Source: Arsenophonus sp031446105 (GTDB lineage: Bacteria > Pseudomonadota > Gammaproteobacteria > Enterobacterales > Enterobacteriaceae). Taken from it: 64,000 bases of DNA. Made by a program: the position numbers and the translations under genes. Positions within the stretch are counted from its first letter, which is position 1; the number at the start of each line of letters is the position of its first letter. The DNA is taken from assembly GCA_031446105.1 (NCBI GenBank), contig CP132907.1:434001-498000 (forward strand). The letters run 5' to 3'. The notes beneath the pieces are model-generated. The model was not told the DNA's origin. It saw only the letters and a list, made by a program, of their open reading frames with translations, and did no database searches. Positions 38,376 through 46,965 of this stretch are shown here, piece by piece.

Positions 38376-39113
38376 TATATATGGCACTCCTAAAATATAA
38401 ATCCATAATACCTTATAATTTCAATAAAAAACCAAATGTAATTTTTAGTAAATATTTAATATATAAAATAAAAAATATTTATAAATTAAATAAATAATAA
38501 TTAAATACATATATCTATATAATCAAAAAATAGTATTAAAAAAATATTTATATAATCATTAATAAAAAATTTTTTAAAAAAAATAAAAATACATATTTAT
38601 AGTTATATTAAAAAATTAAAATTTTTTATTTAATGCTTAATAATATTAAAAAAATTGTTTTAATAATTTAAATATTATAGATATAAAAAATAATTTTTAT
38701 TTTATAAATATATCAAAAAATAATAATATACTTTTAAATTATACATTATAAATTTTTCATATATATAAAAAATATTAAAAATAAAAATTAAAAAAAATAA
38801 AAAAATATTTTAAATACATGTAAAATATGTAATATTTTTAATAATTTATTGATAAAATCATTTAAAAAATATTGATATAATAATTAACTATATTTTTTTA
38901 TAAAAATTATAAAATAGATTTATATTCTAAAATAAATAACTAAATAAAAATAGCAATCACTAAAATTATAAAAAAATATATTATAAAATTAATTTTATTT
39001 TTATAAAAAAATAAAAAATACAAAAAAACAATAAGATCAGAAAAATATCAAATAAATAATTTTTATATAATTTTTATAAATAATTTTTATATATTTTTTA
39101 TAAATATTTTTTA
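38376..39113. other. Spacer between lpxM and zwf, site of lost hexR-pykA
   Basis: The 738 bp fall where E. coli carries hexR (yebK) and pykA. Neither is recognisable. A 24-bp tandem repeat occurs at 39054-39101. The sequence is otherwise almost pure A+T. Confidence 0.5.
39054..39101. repeat. 24-bp tandem repeat, two copies plus a partial third
   Basis: Positions 39054-39077 and 39078-39101 are consecutive 24-bp copies (AAATAATTTTTATATAATTT... type) differing at one base. A decayed third copy follows to about 39112, reaching the lpxM stop. Such arrays usually come from replication slippage. Confidence 0.7.
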
Positions 39114-40085
39114 TTAATAAAGATCATCACGAAGATAAGGTTCTATCTCACCCAATTTTCTAGTTTTTAAAAATTTTAATATCCACGTATATTGTTCCAA
39201 ATGGGGTTTTACTAAACATTCTACTTCTTCATTAATTCTACGTGCAATATATCGATTATTTTTTCCAATAATATCTCGCATTGGTTTTCGAATATAAATA
39301 TGTAATTGATGAGTTTTATGATTATATACAGGAAATAATGGTACTATTTCTGCATTACATGCTTTCATTAATTTTCCTATAACAGGCAAAGTGGCTTTAT
39401 AAGTACCAAAAAAATCTACAAATTCACTATTTTTTTTACCATGATCTTGATCAGGCAAATAAAAACCAAAAAATCCTTCTCTAACACTAGCAATAAATGG
39501 TCTAATACCAGCTTTACGAGAATGTAAACGACCACCAAAAGAACAACGCGCTTTATTCCATAAGTAATCAGCAAGGGCATTTTTTTGATGATGAAACATA
39601 GCCGCTATTTTTTCTCCTTTTTCAGCCAGTAACATTCCTGGAATATCAACAGCCCAACAATGAGGTACCATAAAAATAATATTACGTCCTTGTTTTTTTA
39701 ATTCTCTAATAATTTCAAAATTATACCACTGTGTTCGAGCTAATATTTTTTCTGTGCCCCTTAATACCAACTCTGTTAATATTGCAAAAGATTGCGATGC
39801 AACTGAAAACATTTCATCAATATATTTTTCTCTTTCTTCTTCAGTAAACTCCGGAAAACAATATAACAAATTAATTCTTGCTCTTCTACGGGTATTCTTT
39901 GCTAATTTACTAATTAATTTACCTATTTTAGCTAAACATAAATCACGTACTGTAATTGGCAGATAAACCATGCTGACTAATAATAAAATTCCGATCCACA
40001 TTACCCAATATTTAGGATGTAAATACATAAAATGAAAAGTAGGAATATAACCAAATTTATTCTTTTTATCCTGTTTTTTTTTCAT
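39114..40085 (-). CDS. lpxM: Lipid A myristoyltransferase LpxM (MsbB)
   Basis: Inner-membrane late acyltransferase that adds the sixth acyl chain to Kdo2-lipid A. From the ATG at 40085 it has 323 residues, exactly the E. coli length. An earlier ATG 16 codons upstream lacks a ribosome binding site, whereas GAGTG precedes 40085. A membrane segment lies at about residues 26-46. The HX4D catalytic motif is PHCWAVD, followed by FGGRLHSRKAGIRPFI and the LPDQDHG motif. It precedes mepM in genomic order, as in E. coli. Confidence 0.97.
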   Translation of the reverse strand: MKKKQDKKNKFGYIPTFHFMYLHPKYWVMWIGILLLVSMVYLPITVRDLCLAKIGKLISKLAKNTRRRARINLLYCFPEFTEEEREKYIDEMFSVASQSFAILTELVLRGTEKILARTQWYNFEIIRELKKQGRNIIFMVPHCWAVDIPGMLLAEKGEKIAAMFHHQKNALADYLWNKARCSFGGRLHSRKAGIRPFIASVREGFFGFYLPDQDHGKKNSEFVDFFGTYKATLPVIGKLMKACNAEIVPLFPVYNHKTHQLHIYIRKPMRDIIGKNNRYIARRINEEVECLVKPHLEQYTWILKFLKTRKLGEIEPYLRDDLY

Positions 40086-40248
40086 TAATACACTCGAAGA
40101 TAGAAGAAAAAATAAAAATTTATAGTAACTCATATTTTATTATGATAATTATTTAAAATTACATTTTCTTAATAAAAGAACAAAATAACCTATTACCAAT
40201 AAAAAAACTATATTATCTATCTAAAAAAATAATATAAAAACTTTATTA

Positions 40249-41610
40249 TCAATTAATCGTTAATTTTATTGTATTATCTTTTACTTTTTCTAAATAAAGT
40301 TGACGTTCTTTACCTTTTAATTTACCTAAATTAGGTAAATTAACAGTTAATGGATTTACTGCTTGCTTATTAAACCATAATTCATAATGAAGATGTGGCC
40401 CAGTAGTACGTCCAGTATTTCCTGATAATCCAATACATTCACCTTTTTTTATTTTTTGTCCTGGTTTAACCAATAACTTTCCTAAATGCATATAGCGACT
40501 TGTATATTGATGACCATGACGAATTGCAATAAAATTTCCAGCTGCTCCAGCATATTTGGCTGCAATAATTTTACCATCACTCACTGATAATATAGGAGTT
40601 CCTATTGGCATCGAAAAATCAACTCCTTGATGAGGAGCTAAACGTCCTGTTACCGGATTTACACGATGTAAACTAAAATGTGAAGATACCCTAAATTCTT
40701 TTCTTGTTGGATAACGCAAAAAATCTAGTTCTAAACTATTAGCTTCACTATCATAATAGTGGCCATTATTTGCTCGAAAAACATAATATTTTTTCCCATT
40801 AGTTAATAAATGAATGCCTAAAAAACGACTTTGTTTACTATAAATATTAAAAAAAATTTCACGATTTAATAATATAGAAAATTTATCACCATATTTTAAT
40901 TTTCGTAAATCAATTTGTAATTTTAATATTTTAGAAACTTCACAAGCTTCTTTATAAGTTAATCCTGCATGCATAACACTATTAATAAAATTGTTAATTA
41001 TTTTACCTTTTATAACTTTTTCAATCCAAATACCAGTACGAATTTTTTTTTCTTCATTAAAAATCTTAGACTCACCTTGACGGGTATACACTCTTATTTC
41101 TCGTTCAGAAATAATCCATGTTAATATTTGTAATTCACCATTTTTATTTAATTCCCAATTTAAAATTTGTCCAATTTTTAAATTACGTAACGCTTTATAT
41201 TTATTAGATAATATAGCAATATCAATAACATCTAAACCATACTGAGTTAAAATACTTGTTAAATTATCACCATTTAAAACAACATGCTCATTAAAAAAAT
41301 TTTTTCTTTTATTAAGAATATCTTCATCCGATAATAATTGATTATTATCATTATTAATTGTAATATTTTTATCTAAATTAGCACTTTTTCTTATATTTAT
41401 TGAATTATTATGAGAACTATCCAATATAATCCCTGTTTTTATTGATGACTCTTTTTGTAAAGTATTTATATCTGTATCGTCAGGATAAATAACTACAGGT
41501 TTCCAAAAACCAACAACTACTGTTACTAAAGTCAATGTACCTAACATAATTTTATGTGGTTTAGGCAAATTACTATATACCTGAATGATAGTTTTCACCA
41601 TCTGCTGCAC
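40249..41610 (-). CDS. mepM: Murein DD-endopeptidase MepM (YebA)
   Basis: Membrane-anchored M23 metallopeptidase that cuts D-Ala-mDAP crosslinks to allow wall growth. It has an N-terminal anchor (PHKIMLGTLTLVTVVVGFW), a LysM-like segment (VLNGDNLTSILTQYGLDV) and a C-terminal M23 domain. Zinc ligands appear in HQGVDFSMP (H and D) and HLHYELW. I chose the GTG at 41610: it gives MQQMVKTI, aligned to E. coli MQQIARSV, and AAGGA lies about 10 nt upstream. A TTG three codons earlier is too close to that site. From the GTG it has 453 residues (E. coli 440). Confidence 0.94.
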   Translation of the reverse strand: MQQMVKTIIQVYSNLPKPHKIMLGTLTLVTVVVGFWKPVVIYPDDTDINTLQKESSIKTGIILDSSHNNSINIRKSANLDKNITINNDNNQLLSDEDILNKRKNFFNEHVVLNGDNLTSILTQYGLDVIDIAILSNKYKALRNLKIGQILNWELNKNGELQILTWIISEREIRVYTRQGESKIFNEEKKIRTGIWIEKVIKGKIINNFINSVMHAGLTYKEACEVSKILKLQIDLRKLKYGDKFSILLNREIFFNIYSKQSRFLGIHLLTNGKKYYVFRANNGHYYDSEANSLELDFLRYPTRKEFRVSSHFSLHRVNPVTGRLAPHQGVDFSMPIGTPILSVSDGKIIAAKYAGAAGNFIAIRHGHQYTSRYMHLGKLLVKPGQKIKKGECIGLSGNTGRTTGPHLHYELWFNKQAVNPLTVNLPNLGKLKGKERQLYLEKVKDNTIKLTIN

Positions 41611-41625
41611 GGTATTCAATTCCTT

Positions 41626-42582
41626 CTAATTTTTATCTAGACAGTTTTTAAATTGATGTGATAAAACCTTCAAAAATTCTACATAACTATTCTTACTCAA
41701 AGTAATACTACTCCCTAATGGATCTAAAATACCCATTTTGACATTTATATCTTTTATGATAGTAGTGATAACATTTGTTTTAAATTGCGGTTCAAGAAAA
41801 ATACACATTGCATTTTTTTGAGTCAATATTCTTTTTATTTTATATAATTTTTTTGCACCAGGTTGAATAATAGGATTAATTGTAAAATAACCTAATGAAG
41901 ATAAATGATAATGTTTTTCAAAATAACTATAAGCATCATGAAATACAAAATATTCTCTATCAACCACTGATCTTAACATATTAGCAATATATTTATCAGT
42001 TTCTATTAAATCTGAATAAAATTTACGAAGATTTAAATTTAACTGATTTTTATCCTTAGGATATAATATTATTAAACGATCATAGATAATTTTAGCCACA
42101 ATCCGTGCAATATCAGGTGATAACCAAATATGTACATTATATGTACTATGCATATTTTCTTCATAAAAATACAAATTATGATTGTAAACACTTTTATTTT
42201 TTAATAATGGAATATTATTATTTTTTAATAAAATTTTTTTTATATCTAATTCTTCCATTAAAGTAATTCGTTTTTTATTAGGGAAATTTATTAATAACTT
42301 TCTTAAAAAAGATTCCATATCAGGGCCAATCCAAACGAAAAGATCAGCTTTTTTTATTTTTTTTATATCAGAAGGTCTTAAAAAATAATGATGCGGCGAA
42401 ACCGTATTAGGTAATAATATTTCTACATCAGTTACATTATGAGTAATAGCAGAAGCAATAAAACCTAATGGACGAATTGAAGTAATAACATTTGCTTCTA
42501 TAGTAAACACAAAAATTATTAAAAATAGAAAAAAAAAATTTTTTGTAATTCTTTGAATAATCTTAATTCTTTTATGTAACAT
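41626..42582 (-). CDS. znuA: Zinc ABC transporter periplasmic binding protein ZnuA
   Basis: Periplasmic cluster 9 binding protein delivering zinc to ZnuBC. It has a signal peptide of about 28 residues (FFFLFLIIFVFTIEANV). Zinc ligands are in SPHHYFLRPSD, NVHIWLSPDIA and VFHDAYSYFEKHY. The two cysteines of the E. coli disulfide region remain (MCIFLEPQ and the C-terminal NCLDKN). The histidine- and acid-rich loop that lies before the NMHLWLSP region in E. coli is reduced to a few scattered residues. It is divergent from znuC across a likely Zur site. Confidence 0.95.
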   Translation of the reverse strand: MLHKRIKIIQRITKNFFFLFLIIFVFTIEANVITSIRPLGFIASAITHNVTDVEILLPNTVSPHHYFLRPSDIKKIKKADLFVWIGPDMESFLRKLLINFPNKKRITLMEELDIKKILLKNNNIPLLKNKSVYNHNLYFYEENMHSTYNVHIWLSPDIARIVAKIIYDRLIILYPKDKNQLNLNLRKFYSDLIETDKYIANMLRSVVDREYFVFHDAYSYFEKHYHLSSLGYFTINPIIQPGAKKLYKIKRILTQKNAMCIFLEPQFKTNVITTIIKDINVKMGILDPLGSSITLSKNSYVEFLKVLSHQFKNCLDKN

Positions 42583-42607
42583 AAAAAATTTCCATATATT
42601 AATTTTA

Positions 42608-42630
42608 TTAATGTTATATTATAAAATTTT
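42608..42630. promoter_or_regulatory. Putative Zur operator between znuA and znuC
   Basis: The 23-bp segment matches the enterobacterial Zur box consensus as I remember it (GAAATGTTATANTATAACATTTC) at about 18 of 22 defined bases. It contains AATGTTATATTATAAAATTT. It lies in the 74-bp divergent znuA/znuC promoter region, where E. coli has its Zur site. A+T richness raises background matches, but the dyad and location are right. No zur gene is in the window. Confidence 0.6.
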
Positions 42631-42656
42631 AAACATTCGGCAAAAAAATACTTATC

Positions 42657-43361
42657 ATGCACACCCTACTAAGTTTGAAAAATATTACTGTTAATTTTAA
42701 TTCTCATCAAATAATTAAAAATATTTCTTTTGATTTACATTCACTTGAAATATTGACATTATTAGGTCCAAATGGCGCAGGTAAATCAACACTTGCAAAA
42801 ATACTTTTAGGACTTATACTACCAAATCAAGGAAAAATAATTTATCCAAATAAATTACGTATTGGTTATGTACCACAAAAATTATCTTTAGAACTAATAA
42901 TCCCTCTAACAGTTAAACGTTTCATGACGTTAAAACCTAGAGTAAAAATTAATGATGTCATCCACACATTAAAACATGTCGCTGCCGACCATCTTCTTAA
43001 CCAAGAAATGCAGAAATTATCAGGAGGTGAAACACAACGTGTTTTACTTGCTCGCGCATTACTTCATCAACCACAATTGCTTGTCTTAGATGAACCCACT
43101 CAAGGTTTAGATATCAATGGTCAAGTTATTTTATATAACATGATTCACAATATTCGTACAGAATTTCATTGTGCTATTTTTATGATTTCACATGATCTAC
43201 ACCTAATTATTAACATAAGTGATAAAATACTATGTATTAATAAAAAAATTTTTTGTTCTGGACATCCTAAAGATGTAGTTTTAGATCCAAAATTTATTGC
43301 TATGTTTGGTCATCATAATTCAAAAAAAACTTATATGCATAACTATAAAAAATCACTGTAA
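42657..43361 (+). CDS. znuC: Zinc ABC transporter ATPase ZnuC
   Basis: Cytoplasmic ATPase of the zinc importer. Walker A is GPNGAGKST at residues 37-45, the Q-loop is GYVPQKL, the signature is LSGGETQR, and Walker B is LLVLDEPTQGLD followed by the switch histidine in ISHDLHLI. It has 234 residues, shorter than E. coli (251) at the C terminus. It is divergent from znuA and 49 bp before znuB, as in E. coli. Confidence 0.97.
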   Translation: MHTLLSLKNITVNFNSHQIIKNISFDLHSLEILTLLGPNGAGKSTLAKILLGLILPNQGKIIYPNKLRIGYVPQKLSLELIIPLTVKRFMTLKPRVKINDVIHTLKHVAADHLLNQEMQKLSGGETQRVLLARALLHQPQLLVLDEPTQGLDINGQVILYNMIHNIRTEFHCAIFMISHDLHLIINISDKILCINKKIFCSGHPKDVVLDPKFIAMFGHHNSKKTYMHNYKKSL

Positions 43362-43410
43362 TTTGAATTATGATATCAACAAGATATTTATATAGGAAAA
43401 TAATATCAAA

Positions 43411-44202
43411 ATGATTAAATTATTATTTCCTGGATGGTTAGCTGGTATTCTATTATCTATAGTATCAGGATTATTAGGTTCATTTATTATTTGGCGACGC
43501 ATGTCTTATTTTGGTGATACGCTTGCTCATGCTTCACTTGTAGGTATTGCTTTTGGATTATTATTTAAAATGAATTTATTTTATTCTGTAATTTTTATTA
43601 CAATTATTATAGCAATATTGTTAACTTGGTTAGAAAAATATCCGCAACTTTCTATAGATACTCTATTGGGAATAATGGCACACAGTACTCTTTCGATAGG
43701 ATTAGTTATTATTAGTTTAATAGAAAATATACGTATGGATTTAATAACTTATTTATTTGGTGATCTATTATCAGTAACTAATGAAGATATTTTTTTAATT
43801 GCTATAGGTATTACTATTGTTTGCATAATCCTTATATGGCAATGGAGAAATTTAATCTCAATAACTATTAATCAAGATTTAGCTTTTATAGATGGCGTAA
43901 AAATAAAACAACTTAAAGCATTATTAATGCTTTTAACAGCAATTACAATAGGAATTGCAATAAAATTTGTTGGTGCTTTAATTATTACTTCATTATTTAT
44001 TATTCCTTCAGCCACTGGAAGACAATTTGCAAAAACACCAGAACAAATGGCTGTTATTTCTATAATCATTGGTGTTGTTTCTGTAACTGGTGGACTACTA
44101 ATATCTGCATATTACGATACACCAACAGGACCATCAGTTGTCATTTGTGCAAGTAGTTTATTTATATTGAGTTTATTATTAAAAAATAAAAAATTGATTT
44201 AA
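43411..44202 (+). CDS. znuB: Zinc ABC transporter permease ZnuB
   Basis: Inner-membrane permease of the ABC-3 family. It has 263 residues (E. coli 261) and about eight hydrophobic helices. Family marks are PGWLAGILLSIVSGLLGSFI, WRRMSYFGDTLAHASL, SIDTLLGIMAHSTLSIGLV and IPSATGRQFAKTPEQM. It is preceded by AGGAAA, about 16 nt before the ATG. It works with ZnuA and ZnuC. Confidence 0.97.
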   Translation: MIKLLFPGWLAGILLSIVSGLLGSFIIWRRMSYFGDTLAHASLVGIAFGLLFKMNLFYSVIFITIIIAILLTWLEKYPQLSIDTLLGIMAHSTLSIGLVIISLIENIRMDLITYLFGDLLSVTNEDIFLIAIGITIVCIILIWQWRNLISITINQDLAFIDGVKIKQLKALLMLLTAITIGIAIKFVGALIITSLFIIPSATGRQFAKTPEQMAVISIIIGVVSVTGGLLISAYYDTPTGPSVVICASSLFILSLLLKNKKLI

Positions 44203-45198
44203 ATATTATTCTATAATCAATATAAACTTTTTATATTTTTTTCTGAAAAATAATAAAAAATGTGTTTATGTTTAATTAAATAATTTATGTAAAATATTTA
44301 TATAAAAATTTATAACTATTAGCATTTTAAATTTTTATATAAAAATTAATACAATGATATTAAATATTTTCTATAAAACTATTTTTTATTAACAACCAAA
44401 ATGTAACTAAAAACGTTATATTTCATAAATAAATAACTTACAGAACCTCTGAAAAAATAAGAAAAAATTTAAAAAAATATTACATATATTAAAAATAGTA
44501 AAACTAAAATTATCATTCAAAAAAATCTACTATAAAAGTAATATAATTAAAAACTATAATCTTTTTATAAAAAAACATTTTTTATATTTCTAGTTTTTAT
44601 AATTTATTACATTTTAATAACAAGCAAAGATTTTATCTTATATATCATGTTATTATAATTAATACTTTATTGATAGTAAAACATAATTGTGGATTTAATA
44701 AAATATTTAAAAAATAACTTAATCGAGTTTTTATTAAATACTTTATAAAATAATTTTACTAAATAATTTACTGCACTTAATAATTTACAAAAATTTCCTA
44801 TTTTTATACTATTCTATTTACTTTAATCTACCATTTACAATCTCTATAAAATAATTTTAGAAAAAATATAAATATTAATTATATAAAATATTCTATATTT
44901 TTTTGATTAAACATTTATAAAAAATAAGATAAACTATCTCATTAATATATGAACAACTTTCCTATAATTTTTAAAAACATTTATTTATAAATTATTAATA
45001 TTTATTTTTAATTAATTATTTATAATATTATCTCTTTAAAATATTTATTATTTTTAATATTTAATAAATTATATAATAATATTTATATAAAATAATGTAT
45101 TAAAAAATAATTATTATTGTTTAATAAATATTAATAAAATCAATTATAAAAATAAAAAAATACTATTAATTTTAAATTAATTAATTAATCAATGGATA
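44203..45198. other. 1 kb spacer between znuB and aspS, site of lost ruv genes
   Basis: In E. coli this interval holds ruvB, ruvA, yebB, ruvC, yebC and nudB. None is recognisable, and no frame of coding character is visible. The Holliday-junction RuvABC genes are therefore absent at their ancestral site. Confidence 0.55.
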
Positions 45199-46965
45199 TC
45201 ACTTATTAATAATATTAATTGACAATTCATCTAATAAGAAAGAACTTACTGTACTTGGTGCCCCGGTCATTAAACAAGCAGCTGCTGTTGTTTTTGGAAA
45301 TGCAATTACATCACGAATATTTTCTGTTTCCGTTAACAACATAACTAACCTATCTAAACCAAATGCCAAACCTGCGTGTGGTGGAGTACCATATTGTAAA
45401 GAATCGAGAAAAAAACCAAATTTCTCTTTTTGATCTTCTTTTGTGATATTAAGAATTTCAAAAATAGTTTGTTGCATTTGACTATCATGAATACGCACAG
45501 AACCACCACTTACTTCATAACCATTAATAACCATATCATAGGCATTTGCAAGAATACCCAAAGGATTTGCTTTTAATTCTTCAGGAGTACAATTTTTTGG
45601 TTCAGTAAAAGGATGATGCATTGAACACAATTTACCATCTAAATCTTTTTTAAACATAGGAAAATCAATAATCCATAAAGGTTTCCAAGTGTTATTTCTT
45701 ATGATTTTTAAATCATATCCTAACTTTAATCTTAAAGCACCCATGGCATAATTTACAGTATTTTGTTTTCCTGCACCTAATAATAAAATATCACCAATTT
45801 TAGCTTTTGTTCGTATTAATAAGTTATGAATTATTTCTTGAGAAAAAACATTTTTTATCGAACTTTGAATTTTTATTATATTATTAATACATGCATTTAC
45901 TTTAATCCACATTAATTTTTTTAAACCATGAAGAGAAACAAATTGAGAATATTCTTCTAATTGTGAACATGTTAATGTTATACCTCCCGGTACACATAAT
46001 GCAACAACACGTTTATGACATTCATTTATTAATTCATTGCTAATAATTTCATCAAATAATTTATTACATTTTACAATTAAATCAATAATATCAACTAATT
46101 CTAAAGGATTACGTAAATCTGGTTTATCTGAACCATAACGTCGCATAGCATCAGAAAAAGTTATTATTGGAAAATTATCTAATTCAATTCCTTTGTTTTC
46201 TTTCCATAACATACAAATTAAACGTTCCATAATTTCACGAATTTGTTCTGCACTCATAAAAGAAGTTTCTATATCAATTTGAGTAAATTCAGGTTGACGA
46301 TCTGAACGTAAATCTTCATCACGAAAACACTTAACTATTTGATAATAACGATCAAAACCAGAAATCATTAGTAATTGCTTAAAAAGTTGAGGAGATTGTG
46401 GTAATGAATAAAATTCACCTCTTCTAATACGACTAGGAACAAGATAATCCCTTGCTCCTTCTAAAGTTGTTTTAGTTAGCATAGGAGTTTCAATATCCAA
46501 AAAACCCTCTGCATCCATAAAGCGACGCACAAAACTAGTAATTTTTGCTCTTTCTATTAATCGTCTTGCTATTTCTGGGCGACGCAAATCGATATAACGA
46601 TATATCAATCTACTTTCTTCTGAATTTTTTTTCTTATTGTCTATTGGTAAAGGTTTTGAAGGATTAATAATCCTTAATTTTTCAGCAATTATTTCAATAT
46701 CACCAGTTGATATTTCCTTATTACTATTTAAACGTTTTTGAACCACACCTGTTATTTGAATGCAAAATTCATTACGTAATTTTAATGCTTGAGTAAAAAG
46801 TTCTAATTTTTTTTTTAAAAAAACAATTTGTACTAAACCTTCACGATCTCTCATATCAATAAAAATTAGTTTTCCTAAATTACGATGACAATTTACCCAT
46901 CCACAAAGTATTACTTTTTTCCCAATTTGAGAAATATTTAATCTACCACAATAATCTGTCCGCAT
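45199..46965 (-). CDS. aspS: Aspartyl-tRNA synthetase
   Basis: Class IIb aminoacyl-tRNA synthetase charging tRNA-Asp. It has 588 residues (E. coli 590). An N-terminal OB-fold anticodon domain (GWVNCHRNLGKLIFIDMRDREG) is followed by motif 1 (FLDIETPMLTKTTLEGARDYLVP), motif 2 (FRDEDLRSDRQPEFTQID) and motif 3 (GLAFGLDRLVMLLT). The bacterial insertion domain is present. No clear promoter or RBS is visible upstream. Confidence 0.98.
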   Translation of the reverse strand: MRTDYCGRLNISQIGKKVILCGWVNCHRNLGKLIFIDMRDREGLVQIVFLKKKLELFTQALKLRNEFCIQITGVVQKRLNSNKEISTGDIEIIAEKLRIINPSKPLPIDNKKKNSEESRLIYRYIDLRRPEIARRLIERAKITSFVRRFMDAEGFLDIETPMLTKTTLEGARDYLVPSRIRRGEFYSLPQSPQLFKQLLMISGFDRYYQIVKCFRDEDLRSDRQPEFTQIDIETSFMSAEQIREIMERLICMLWKENKGIELDNFPIITFSDAMRRYGSDKPDLRNPLELVDIIDLIVKCNKLFDEIISNELINECHKRVVALCVPGGITLTCSQLEEYSQFVSLHGLKKLMWIKVNACINNIIKIQSSIKNVFSQEIIHNLLIRTKAKIGDILLLGAGKQNTVNYAMGALRLKLGYDLKIIRNNTWKPLWIIDFPMFKKDLDGKLCSMHHPFTEPKNCTPEELKANPLGILANAYDMVINGYEVSGGSVRIHDSQMQQTIFEILNITKEDQKEKFGFFLDSLQYGTPPHAGLAFGLDRLVMLLTETENIRDVIAFPKTTAAACLMTGAPSTVSSFLLDELSINIINK

